Made by a program: the position numbers and the translations under genes. From Paenibacillus algorifonticola (lineage in GTDB: Bacteria > Bacillota > Bacilli > Paenibacillales > Paenibacillaceae): a DNA stretch of 64,000 nucleotides. The notes under the pieces were generated by a model that saw only the letters and a program-made list of their open reading frames with translations, did not search any database and was not told the origin of the DNA. Of the stretch, positions 48,771-56,934 are shown one piece after another. The DNA lies in contig NZ_LAQO01000003.1 in NCBI RefSeq assembly GCF_000971975.1, forward strand, positions 322,024 to 386,023, written 5' to 3'. Within the stretch, counting starts at the first letter, position 1. The number at the start of each line of letters is the position of its first letter.

Positions 48771-50178
48771 GCTGAAGCACCACCCTCTTGCGCGACTGTT
48801 TGGCGAATATTTTGCCGGGATTGAGCAATTGATGCGGGTCGAACGCCTGTTTAACTGCCTTCATCACTTCGATGCCTGCGGAGCCGACCTTCCATTCGAG
48901 ATAAGGAGATTTGACCAGTCCGACGCCATGCTCGCCTGTAATCGTCCCGCCCAGCCGAATCGCTGCCTCGAAAATTTCTTCAAACGCTGCTTCGACACGG
49001 TGGATTTCTTCCTGATCCCGAGCATCAGTCGTTGCTGTAGGATGCAAATTGCCGTCGCCCGCATGGCCGAAAGTACAAATGGTCACCTGATGCTTTTGGG
49101 CAATCCGATTAATTTCCAGCACCATTTCGGCAATTTTGGAGCGAGGCACCGTCGCATCCTCAAGAATCGTCGTCGGCCGTAATCGTGCCAATGCAGTAAA
49201 CGCACTACGCCGTGCCGTAAGCAGCTTGAGCGCTTCCTCCGGACTTTCGGCGACGCTGACGCTGTGCGCCTGCTCGCTTCGGCAAATTTCCTCGATCCGG
49301 GCAATGTCCCGTTCCACCACTTCCAGCTCTCCGTCCTGCTCAATGAGCAAAATCGCCTCCATATCTAGCGGCAAGCCAAGCTTGGCAAAATCGTCGACCA
49401 CCCGCACCGTCGCATTGTCGAGAAATTCGAGCGTAGATGGAATAATCCGATTTTCAATAATTTTGGAAACCGTTCGCGCCGCGCCATACAAATCCTTATA
49501 CATCGCCAGCATCGTCTTCTTGAACTTCGGTGGCGGCACAAGCTTGAGCGTCGCTTCGGTAATAATCGCAAGCGTCCCTTCAGAGCCTACGAGCAGCTTG
49601 GTCAAATCATAGCCCGCTACATCCTTCATCAGCTTGCCGCCGGTACGAATAATTTCGCCGCTTGCCAATACGGCCTCCAGTCCAATGACATAATCTTTCG
49701 TTGTGCCGTATTTGAGCCCGCGCAGCCCGCCAGAGCATTCAGCGATGTTGCCGCCAATCGTTGATATTGCCATGCTGCTGGGATCGGGCGGATAAAACAA
49801 GCCGAGCGACTCCACATGGGCGATAAAAGATTTCGTAATGAGGCCGGGCTGAACGACCGCAGCCAAATTTTCAAGATCGACCTCCAAAATACGATTCATC
49901 CGGTGCATGACCATCACGACGCCGCCCTCTACCGGAACGGTGCCACCGCATAAGTTCGTGCCTGAGCCGCGGCCGATGATGGGAATGCGATGCTTATTCA
50001 GCACCTTCATAATCGCACTCACCTGCTCCGTATTCGCGGGATAGATAACGCCGTCGGGCAGCGCTTGAAGCATGGGCGTCCCATCATAAGAATGGGTAAC
50101 GAGCGCCTGCGCATCATCCTTGTAATATTCATTGCCAACAATCGCTAGAAGCTCGTGCCGAATCTCTTGCTGAAGCAT
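48763..50178 (-). CDS. glcD: Glycolate oxidase FAD-binding subunit
   Basis: 471 residues. N-terminal FAD-binding domain (FAD_binding_4, PCMH type) with RIPIIGRGSGTNLCGG and GLFYPPDPSSMAISTIGGNIAE; C-terminal FAD-oxidase domain ending near GGTITGEHGVGLVKSPYLEW, with the conserved histidine of the GlcD/D-lactate dehydrogenase family. It oxidises glycolate to glyoxylate. A D-lactate or other 2-hydroxyacid substrate cannot be ruled out, but GlcF pairing and the linked FCD regulator are typical of glycolate genes. Confidence 0.88.
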   Translation of the reverse strand: MLQQEIRHELLAIVGNEYYKDDAQALVTHSYDGTPMLQALPDGVIYPANTEQVSAIMKVLNKHRIPIIGRGSGTNLCGGTVPVEGGVVMVMHRMNRILEVDLENLAAVVQPGLITKSFIAHVESLGLFYPPDPSSMAISTIGGNIAECSGGLRGLKYGTTKDYVIGLEAVLASGEIIRTGGKLMKDVAGYDLTKLLVGSEGTLAIITEATLKLVPPPKFKKTMLAMYKDLYGAARTVSKIIENRIIPSTLEFLDNATVRVVDDFAKLGLPLDMEAILLIEQDGELEVVERDIARIEEICRSEQAHSVSVAESPEEALKLLTARRSAFTALARLRPTTILEDATVPRSKIAEMVLEINRIAQKHQVTICTFGHAGDGNLHPTATTDARDQEEIHRVEAAFEEIFEAAIRLGGTITGEHGVGLVKSPYLEWKVGSAGIEVMKAVKQAFDPHQLLNPGKIFAKQSRKRVVLQHG

Positions 50179-50217
50179 CCTTTTGCCCCCTGCTCAAATG
50201 ATTTATTAATTAATCAG

Positions 50218-50230
50218 GTCATCTGATGAC
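50218..50230. promoter_or_regulatory. 13-bp palindrome between glcD and its divergent regulator
   Basis: GTCATC-T-GATGAC is a perfect palindrome in the shared intergenic region. Its form and place fit an operator for the FCD/GntR regulator. Confidence 0.55.
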
Positions 50231-50318
50231 TTTAAATTAAAAAAAGTATACAATAAAATAGATAAAAGCGAAAGTGCAATTTTTGAGCAAGCTAGTGAGT
50301 TGTTTGAAGGGAGTTATT

Positions 50319-51047
50319 ATGGAGATCAGCCCAAACCGACCGCTCAAAAGCTATGAGTGGGTCATGAACGATATTAAACGAAAAATGGAGGACGGCTCGC
50401 TCGCCCCAGGCGACCGGCTCTCCTCTGTTGCCGACCTTGCCGCCTCCTATGGCGTAGGGCAATCTACGATCCGCGAGGCATTAAGCGCGCTGCGGGCCAT
50501 GGGCAGACTGAATATTCGCCAAGGCAGCGGCACTTATGTCACAGCTCCACCAGAGCCTGCTTCCATAACAGCTCCAAGCTTTCTCTATGACGAAGCGTGG
50601 ATGGATCGTGCGCAAACGCTGCGCCATATTTTGGAGGTGCGCAAGGTGCTGGAAACCGGCTGCGCTGCGCTTGCTGCCCGTAACCGGACCGAAGCTGATT
50701 TGGCCGCTCTGGCCTCCATTTTGCAGAGCATGAATGAACGCCTTGGCGATGAGGCTTTCAGCGAGCAGGCGGACATCCGCTTTCATCAGGAGCTCGCGAA
50801 GGCGACCCATAATCCCGTGCTGCTGGAAATGATGGAGTCGTTGTCGTCCAAGCTTCATGAGAGCATGAAGGATACACGGGCTTTGTGGTTTTATGCGGAG
50901 CGCTCAACAGCGGAGCGGCTGCTGGACGAGCATCAGGGAATTTACGAGGCGATTGTCGGCCGGCAGCCTGCGGAAGCATCCCAGCTTATGGAGGCGCATA
51001 TTTCCAAGGTAGAGTCGGTGCTGCTCGGCAAGCTGGCTTCTGGCTAA
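50319..51047 (+). CDS. FCD-domain GntR-family regulator of the glycolate operon
   Basis: 242 residues from the ATG at 50319, 5 bp after AAGGGAG; the frame to 50274 is not needed. The N-terminal GntR winged helix contains DRLSSVADLAASYGVGQSTIREALSAL, with SGTYV in the wing. The C-terminal FCD domain has the metal- and effector-binding histidine pattern (FHQELAKATHN; EAHISKVESVL). Members sense small acids such as glycolate, lactate or pyruvate. It is divergent from glcDF, with a perfect palindrome between. Confidence 0.88.
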   Translation: MEISPNRPLKSYEWVMNDIKRKMEDGSLAPGDRLSSVADLAASYGVGQSTIREALSALRAMGRLNIRQGSGTYVTAPPEPASITAPSFLYDEAWMDRAQTLRHILEVRKVLETGCAALAARNRTEADLAALASILQSMNERLGDEAFSEQADIRFHQELAKATHNPVLLEMMESLSSKLHESMKDTRALWFYAERSTAERLLDEHQGIYEAIVGRQPAEASQLMEAHISKVESVLLGKLASG

Positions 51048-51052
51048 ATAAC

Positions 51053-51095
51053 AAAGGGAAAGCATCTGAGTGAACAGAAGCTTTCCCTTTTTTTT
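51053..51095 (+). terminator. Rho-independent terminator of the FCD regulator gene
   Basis: AAAGGGAAAGC and GCTTTCCCTTT pair perfectly and T8 follows. Confidence 0.9.
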
Positions 51096-51136
51096 TGACA
51101 CGACTATCTTCATATTGCCACGTTCTTCTTCCCCTG

Positions 51137-51970
51137 TTACCCTTTAATCCCCGTCATTGCGATGCCTTCAATAAAATGCCGCTGCGCAACGAGAAAGACG
51201 ATCAGCGAAGGAATAACGATGACCGAGGTCGCCGCCATCATCAGATGCCACTGCGCTGAATAGGAGCCTTGAAACAGCGTCAGCCCCTGCATAAGCGTAT
51301 AATTGCTCTCCGAGGTAATGAAAGCCAGCGGTCCTAAATAATCGTTCCAGTTTGCCAAAAACGTAAGCAGCCCGACAACAATCATCGCCTGTTTGCCAAT
51401 CGGCAAAATGATTTGCAAGTAGATTCGGAAATGTCCGGCTCCGTCCACCTTTGCGGCTTCATCCAGCTCCGTCGGGATGCTGAGGAAAAACTGCCGCAGC
51501 AGAAAAATGTTGAACACGCCTCCTCCAAACCACGCTGGTGCAATGAGCGGTACGAACGTATCGGTCAAATGCAGCGCATTCCAGAACACATATTGCGGGA
51601 TCATGACGACGAAAAACGGAATCATTAACCCCGTTAATATAAATCCAAACACCTTGTCGCGGCCCTTCCAGTGAATGCGCGAGAAGCTGTAGGCACAGAC
51701 CGAGCTGGAAAATAGCACGCCAAGCATCGCCGACGCCGTAATGACCGTGCTATTGAGAAAAAATCGCCCGAACGGATAGGCGCCCAGTGCCTGCTCAAAA
51801 TTATCCCAGCTCAAATCGTCTGGCAGCAGCTTCGGCGGTATTTGATATAAATCGCCCATATTAATGAGCGAGGTTCGCAGCATCCAAAAAATCGGAAACA
51901 GGAAAAACAGGCTGCCGCCAATAAGCAGCGCATAAATAACGATTCGATTGGCCATAGATTGCTTTTTCAT
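51137..51970 (-). CDS. Carbohydrate ABC transporter permease, inner component 2 (CUT1, second system)
   Basis: 277 residues with six helices. The coupling motif is TELDEAAKVDGAGHFRIYLQIILPI. The N-terminus (IVIYALLIGGSLFFLFPIFWM) is typical of the LacG/AraQ class. Overlaps the other permease by ATGA. Confidence 0.92.
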   Translation of the reverse strand: MKKQSMANRIVIYALLIGGSLFFLFPIFWMLRTSLINMGDLYQIPPKLLPDDLSWDNFEQALGAYPFGRFFLNSTVITASAMLGVLFSSSVCAYSFSRIHWKGRDKVFGFILTGLMIPFFVVMIPQYVFWNALHLTDTFVPLIAPAWFGGGVFNIFLLRQFFLSIPTELDEAAKVDGAGHFRIYLQIILPIGKQAMIVVGLLTFLANWNDYLGPLAFITSESNYTLMQGLTLFQGSYSAQWHLMMAATSVIVIPSLIVFLVAQRHFIEGIAMTGIKG

Positions 51971-52935
51971 CTGCGCTCCTCCTTGCCCTCATAATAGACC
52001 AAAGACTTGGAGAAGTAGAAAATCGCTGCGGTGAACAGCATAATGACGAGAAACAGCAATACGGAAATCGCACTGGCGCTGCCCATTCGTGAAGACTTGA
52101 AGCCTTCATTGAACAAATACAGCACATAGAGCAAGCTCGCATTGTTAGGCCCGCCCTGCGTCATGACCGCTGGCTGCACGAACGTCTGAAACCCATTAAT
52201 GAACGCAATAACCGTATTGAAAAAAATAATCGACGAGCTCATCGGAATCGTAATGTAAATCAGCTTATGCAGCCGATTGCCACCATCGAGCTCAATGGCC
52301 TCATAAAGGTGGGCAGGAATGCCCTGCAAACCTGCTAGAAAAATAACAATCGTATTGCCCAGCGTCCAGAAGCTGAACAAAATGAGCGTCGGCACAACGG
52401 AGGTCGTATCGCCGAGCCATCTGGAGGTTGGCAAATGCAGCGCTTCCAGCGCATAGTTGACGATGCCAAAATCCGGCTGCAGCAGCCACATCCAAACCAT
52501 CGAGGACGCGGCAAGCGGAATAATAACGGGCAAATAAAATACGCCGCGAAAAAAGCTTTTGCCCGCGACCTGCTGATTCAGCAGTATCGCTAAAAAAAAC
52601 GATAAAATAATGCCCAGCGGCACGCTCAGTCCAACATAATAAACCGTTGCTTTCACGGCCGGGTAGAAAAAGGGATCTGCCCCGCTAAACAAGCTGGCAT
52701 AATTGTCAAAGCCGATCCATTTCGGCACAGTGCCGACGCTGTAGGAAGTGAAGCCCAAATAGAAGGTTGCCGCAATCGGCACAATGACGAAAATGACGTA
52801 GCCCAGCAGTACCGGAGAAGCGAAGAGCAGGCCGAAGCCCAGCTCCCCGAATTTCCGTTTTTGCCTGACTCCGCGCTCCGCCTTTAATTCACGCTCATGA
52901 ACGCTTGCCAGTGGTTTCATAACAGCTCTCTCCAA
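51967..52935 (-). CDS. Carbohydrate ABC transporter permease, inner component 1 (CUT1, second system)
   Basis: 322 residues; a basic, soluble N-terminal stretch of about 30 residues precedes six helices (LLFASPVLLGYVIFVIVPIAAT is the first). EAA-like loop LYEAIELDGGNRLHKLIYITIPM. Forms the channel with the next gene for the substrate bound by the 52950 lipoprotein. Confidence 0.92.
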   Translation of the reverse strand: MERAVMKPLASVHERELKAERGVRQKRKFGELGFGLLFASPVLLGYVIFVIVPIAATFYLGFTSYSVGTVPKWIGFDNYASLFSGADPFFYPAVKATVYYVGLSVPLGIILSFFLAILLNQQVAGKSFFRGVFYLPVIIPLAASSMVWMWLLQPDFGIVNYALEALHLPTSRWLGDTTSVVPTLILFSFWTLGNTIVIFLAGLQGIPAHLYEAIELDGGNRLHKLIYITIPMSSSIIFFNTVIAFINGFQTFVQPAVMTQGGPNNASLLYVLYLFNEGFKSSRMGSASAISVLLFLVIMLFTAAIFYFSKSLVYYEGKEERR

Positions 52936-52949
52936 ACTCGTTTTATCGG

Positions 52950-54395
52950 TTATTCGCTCACATCATAGCGGCCTTGAATTTCCGGCTGCACCTTCGCTTC
53001 GACTTCCTTCATCGCTTCTACCGCCGTTTTGCGGCCTAACCATACTTCATCCATGCCGGAGAAGGTAATGGCATTCACCTTCGAGAAATTTTTAATATAA
53101 TAAGAGCCGTTCGGCACGCCGTTTTGCAGCAGATTGTTCATCATCGCATCCTTGAAGCCCGCTGGATGCGCCGGATTATTTTCTGCCCACTTCGCTACAA
53201 GCTCTGGATCGGTATACCATTTCGTCATCGTCGGCATCCAAAGGCCGCCCTTATAGAGGTCAATCGAGCCTTCCGGATTTTCCAGGAATTTCGTGAGCAG
53301 CCATGCTTCCTCCAAATGCTTCGTCGATTGGTAAATGACCGATGCCCCGCTAATGCCCATCGGCACGCTGCGCTTCATTTTCGGCAGGACGCCAATATCG
53401 TAGTTTACTCCAGCCGCCCCGAGATCAAGATTGATCCACTGCCCATGCATCGACATGGCGACCAGCTTCGATTGCAGCGCTACCGCCTGCGAAGGAATCG
53501 ACTTCATCTGTACCGGAGACGGCGCAACATGGTGCACATTAATTAAATCTGCTAAACGCTGAATCGCTTCAGTCGCTTCCGGCTGGCTAAAGCCGAATTT
53601 GCCATCCTTCGTAATCCACTCGCCTTCATTGTTAATAACCGTTGCCTGCACCGGTCCATGCCATGTTTCAAAGGATACGCCGTATTGGCGGATGTTTTTC
53701 GGATCAAAATCCGCTTCAGAGGCGTTTTTGCCGTTTTTGTCAATCGTCAGCTTCTTGGCAACGTCGACAAACTCATCCCAAGTCCAAGCTTCCTCCGGCT
53801 TCGATGGCGGATATGCGGCATTCGCCTGATCGAACATATCCTTGTTGTAAAATAAACCGAATGTCTCGCCCGCTGTGCTAATGCCGTAAGCAAAATCCTC
53901 GGATGATTTGAACCAAATATAGTCGAGGAAATCGTCGCGCTTCAGCTCGCCGTCGTTATCCAGCAGCTCGAACAGATTGACGAATTTCCCCTCCTTCTGC
54001 CAAGGGTCAGCAAGCTCCCCGTGCATATAACCGAGATCCGGGGAGTCGTTGCCTGCAACCATCGCCGTAATTTTTGCATCGTAGTCCGCCTCTGGAATAT
54101 GAATGGCGTTAACTTTAATCCAAGGGTATTTTTCCGTAAAGCTTTTGGTCGCCTGCTCCATCGCCGACTTCTCCTGCGGGCTTCCCCAAAACGTAAACTT
54201 AAGCGTTACTGGCTCTTTCTCCTCAGGCGTCGCTGACGCCTCGCCTTTCGGCGATTCCGCAGGCTGCTGGCTGCTAGCCCCTTCACTTGCTGGTGTTGTT
54301 CCCCCGTTGCCTGTGCCGCTGCATCCTGCCACAACGAGTGTTAACGATAGTAGCAATGCAGTGAATGCTGACCTTCCTTTGAATCGTGCGATCAT
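52950..54395 (-). CDS. Extracellular sugar-binding lipoprotein (second CUT1 system)
   Basis: 481 residues. Signal peptide with lipobox VAGC (Cys25) and an acidic, Pro/Ser/Ala-rich linker, then the SBP family 1 fold with SVIYQSTKHLEEAWLLTKFLE and FGLFYNKDMFDQANA. The gene is 14 bp from its permeases. A sugar is expected; the adjacent glcDF-rhamnosidase unit hints at a plant-derived glycan, which is inference. It is divergent from the TetR gene. Confidence 0.92.
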   Translation of the reverse strand: MIARFKGRSAFTALLLSLTLVVAGCSGTGNGGTTPASEGASSQQPAESPKGEASATPEEKEPVTLKFTFWGSPQEKSAMEQATKSFTEKYPWIKVNAIHIPEADYDAKITAMVAGNDSPDLGYMHGELADPWQKEGKFVNLFELLDNDGELKRDDFLDYIWFKSSEDFAYGISTAGETFGLFYNKDMFDQANAAYPPSKPEEAWTWDEFVDVAKKLTIDKNGKNASEADFDPKNIRQYGVSFETWHGPVQATVINNEGEWITKDGKFGFSQPEATEAIQRLADLINVHHVAPSPVQMKSIPSQAVALQSKLVAMSMHGQWINLDLGAAGVNYDIGVLPKMKRSVPMGISGASVIYQSTKHLEEAWLLTKFLENPEGSIDLYKGGLWMPTMTKWYTDPELVAKWAENNPAHPAGFKDAMMNNLLQNGVPNGSYYIKNFSKVNAITFSGMDEVWLGRKTAVEAMKEVEAKVQPEIQGRYDVSE

Positions 54396-54545
54396 ATAAA
54401 GCCTCCCTTTGTTATGCCAATCTCTTTGTACAGCTCTATCATATTGAATGCGGTTACATTTTAAAATTCGAATATATTTATAATGGTGGACTTTTTATAG
54501 CGCTTGCCAAAAACTTGCAAAAAAATCAGACTTACGCTAAAATAA

Positions 54546-54574
54546 TGACTGTGGTCATTTATTGACTGAAGTCA
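54546..54574. promoter_or_regulatory. Tandem TetR operators
   Basis: Two perfect palindromes, TGAC-TGTG-GTCA (54546-54557) and TGAC-TGAA-GTCA (54563-54574), centred 17 bp apart and 25 bp ahead of the TetR-family gene. Confidence 0.75.
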
Positions 54575-54599
54575 TTATTGATGAAGGCGGTGTGCTTAC

Positions 54600-55205
54600 A
54601 TGGTACTGCGACAACAACGGAAGCAGGAGCTTAAAGAACGTATTTTTATGTATGCCGTGCAATTATTTCGGGAAAAAGGATTTGCAAACGTCACAATTGA
54701 TGAGATTACGCAAGGCTGCGGCGTTGCCAAAGGAACGTTTTATAACTATTTTCCACGCAAGGAAGCGATCCTGCTCGATTTGGGTCAGACACAGATGAAA
54801 GTGACTCAAGAAAACCTTGAGCGATATTCATTAATTAATGGCATTAAAGAAAAGCTTCTAACGCTATTTCGCGACTTGTTCCAAAAATATGCCGTAAACG
54901 CTGAGCTTGCGAAGCTCACCATTTCGGAAATGCTGCGCTCTCCCCTGCTGATGCAAGAAGAATTTAATATCATTAATAAATTTGAGGAGCTGCTTAAAGG
55001 CCTCCTAAATGAGGCCCAGCAGCAAAATCAATTGCCAAGCTATCTCGCTAGTGCAGATGTCGCAGCCGTGCTCGCAGGCTTGTACTTTCATGCCCTATTG
55101 ACCTGGGCAGCATCACTTGAGGATGCTCTGCAAATGCAAGCTGGCTTTGAGCGCCGTTTCGAAGTTATCTGGGAAGGCTTGAAAATGAGAGGTGAATTCG
55201 CATGA
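54600..55205 (+). CDS. TetR/AcrR-family transcriptional regulator
   Basis: 201 residues. N-terminal helix-turn-helix: ANVTIDEITQGCGVAKGTFYNYFPRKEAI, the TetR consensus. C-terminal ligand-binding domain of about 140 residues. The start ATG overlaps no other gene and is preceded by tandem TGAC-N4-GTCA palindromes, so autoregulation is likely. Its stop overlaps the start of the DUF3995 gene (ATGA), so the two are co-transcribed. The inducing ligand is unknown. Confidence 0.9.
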   Translation: MVLRQQRKQELKERIFMYAVQLFREKGFANVTIDEITQGCGVAKGTFYNYFPRKEAILLDLGQTQMKVTQENLERYSLINGIKEKLLTLFRDLFQKYAVNAELAKLTISEMLRSPLLMQEEFNIINKFEELLKGLLNEAQQQNQLPSYLASADVAAVLAGLYFHALLTWAASLEDALQMQAGFERRFEVIWEGLKMRGEFA

Positions 55206-55630
55206 TGCTGTGGATCGCAATAAGCGGGTTTATTTTGCTGCTGCTTAGCGCCATTCATGTTTATTGGGCCTTTGGCGGAAAATGGGGCGCAAGCGCCGCT
55301 CTGCCTACGAAAGCAAATTCGCAGCAAATGCTGTTTCTTCCGGGAATAGGCGCTACGCTAGTCGTTGCAGGTCTGCTGCTCTGCTCGGCGTTAGTACTGT
55401 TCATTCAGGGTGATGTGCTGCCCTTCCTTTCAGGCTCGCCATTCATCAAGTGGAGCTGCTGGGCATGTGCAGCCGCCTTTACGCTGCGGACGATTGGCGA
55501 TTTTAACTATGTTGGCATTTTCCGTAAAGTTCGCTCCACCCGCTTTGCCAAATTTGACCTGTATTTGTTTACGCCGCTTTGCCTGCTGCTGTCAGGCGCA
55601 TTTTATACGGCTGCAGTCTTGGCAACCTAA
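55202..55630 (+). CDS. DUF3995-family small membrane protein
   Basis: 142 residues with about four transmembrane helices. The opening LLSAIHVYWAFGGKWG and later RTIGDFNYVGIFRKV are characteristic of the DUF3995 family; no function is known. Translationally coupled to the TetR gene (ATGA overlap), so it may be the controlled gene, for example a membrane stress or drug-response protein. A MITE-like element starts a few bases past its stop codon and may have replaced its terminator. Confidence 0.8.
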   Translation: MMLWIAISGFILLLLSAIHVYWAFGGKWGASAALPTKANSQQMLFLPGIGATLVVAGLLLCSALVLFIQGDVLPFLSGSPFIKWSCWACAAAFTLRTIGDFNYVGIFRKVRSTRFAKFDLYLFTPLCLLLSGAFYTAAVLAT

Positions 55631-55635
55631 CCAAT

Positions 55636-56025
55636 TTAGACCGTATATGCAAACGTAAGCGAGCCAGATCAAGCTAGAATTTGGTGGACACAGCAGCAGC
55701 TATTTCAACCGGATCACAGGTTATGGCACAGGCTGCGGACTCAGAAGCCGCTAATGTGCGGCCAAAAGCCATTTTGACGGGTTAATGAAGGCAATAACGG
55801 ATTTCCTGTCCGCGTACGGCCTGAAATCGGATCAAAAGCCATAATAGTGGAACCACAGTCCTTCAAAAAAAGAGGGCGCGTCCCGAGCTGCGTGGCTCAG
55901 CCACCATGGTCTCAGCAACAATCGCATGCCGCGGCTCCCCGGCCTTGAATCGTCAGATGAGATTGGCCTCAAATAAGCGCTAAGCAAGGCGCAGCAGGCC
56001 GAATCCGGTTTGCATGCACACCCTA
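55636..56025. mobile_element. MITE-like element, copy B (about 390 bp)
   Basis: Homologous to 22967-23478 over most of its length but lacking about 120 bases near the left end. Terminal repeats are diverged (13 of 18 positions), and the flanking repeats read AACCAAT (55629-55635) and AACCATT (56026-56032), a 6 of 7 match. It looks like an older insertion, directly after the stop codon of the DUF3995 gene. Confidence 0.75.
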
Positions 56026-56073
56026 AACCATTTTGTTATACTAACAATTTTGTTTATGCTTTTACTCTTTATG

Positions 56074-56802
56074 TTAAGTATTAGAGGCCGTAAACTGCTC
56101 CATAAAAGCATCACGGCTTCCACGAAATACATTAATATCGACGTACATGTCTATACCTGCCACATGTCCGCGGTTATGGTATTGCCAGAACTGCCAGCCG
56201 CGCTCTCCAAGCTTCGGATGCTTGACAATGTCGCGAATCCAAATTTCATAGGGGGCAAAAGCGGATACACCTTCTATATAAGTATGGTAAGTATCATACG
56301 TCACATACAATATAGGTTTTTTGCCATAATGCGCCTCCATGCCGTCCGCTAGCGCCTGCAGCTCCTTATGTACGTTAGCTTGGTCATGGTCCAGGCTGAT
56401 TTCCAGATCGATGACGGGTGGCAGGCTATCCTGCTCATATGGAACTGTTTTTATAAAATGGGCAGCCTGCTCCTCCCCCGTACTCATCGTTGTGAAAAAA
56501 TGATACGCTCCCGTCAGAAAGCGCTGCTCCCTCGCTCCCTGCCAATTTGCTTCGAACCGCTCGTCGGTATAATCCTTGCCCTCCGTTGCTTTCACAAACA
56601 TGAATTCATATTTCCCCGTCGCTTTTATGTGCTTCCAGTTTATTTCGCCTTGATAATGCGATACATCCAGCCCTTTCACCTCATAGGCATTCGCAAATAT
56701 GGAATTATGCCAAATGACCCCTTTATACTCTAAAACCCCTAGCAATACTAACAATGCCAGCCCACCAATGATTATATTTCGCCATTTCTTATTCCTCTTC
56801 AT
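56074..56802 (-). CDS. GH25 lysozyme, membrane-anchored
   Basis: 242 residues. An N-terminal basic segment and one helix (IIIGGLALLVLLGVL) act as anchor or uncleaved signal. The GH25 domain follows, with the first-strand aspartate in GLDVSHYQG and the catalytic PPVIDLEIS (acidic pair at about 132 and 134). It hydrolyses the beta-1,4 bond between N-acetylmuramic acid and N-acetylglucosamine in peptidoglycan. The ATG at 56802 is 7 bp after GGGAG; an ATG 6 bp further upstream is too close to it. The neighbouring SleB gene on the same strand suggests a cell-wall module. Confidence 0.88.
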   Translation of the reverse strand: MKRNKKWRNIIIGGLALLVLLGVLEYKGVIWHNSIFANAYEVKGLDVSHYQGEINWKHIKATGKYEFMFVKATEGKDYTDERFEANWQGAREQRFLTGAYHFFTTMSTGEEQAAHFIKTVPYEQDSLPPVIDLEISLDHDQANVHKELQALADGMEAHYGKKPILYVTYDTYHTYIEGVSAFAPYEIWIRDIVKHPKLGERGWQFWQYHNRGHVAGIDMYVDINVFRGSRDAFMEQFTASNT

Positions 56803-56861
56803 TTGCATGCTCCCTTTCTTTCATTATGAATATTATACCAAGTGAACAAAATGAAGCCTAC

Positions 56862-56908
56862 AAAAAAACTCGCCCTGCCTCCCGTGTTCAGGAAGCGAGC
56901 GAGTTTTT
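56862..56908 (-). terminator. Bidirectional terminator after sleB
   Basis: AAAACTCGC...GCGAGTTTT with T-rich flanks on both strands, between sleB and the lysozyme gene. Confidence 0.8.
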
Positions 56909-56934
56909 GCTGCAGCGTGCTGGATGTAATGCTT

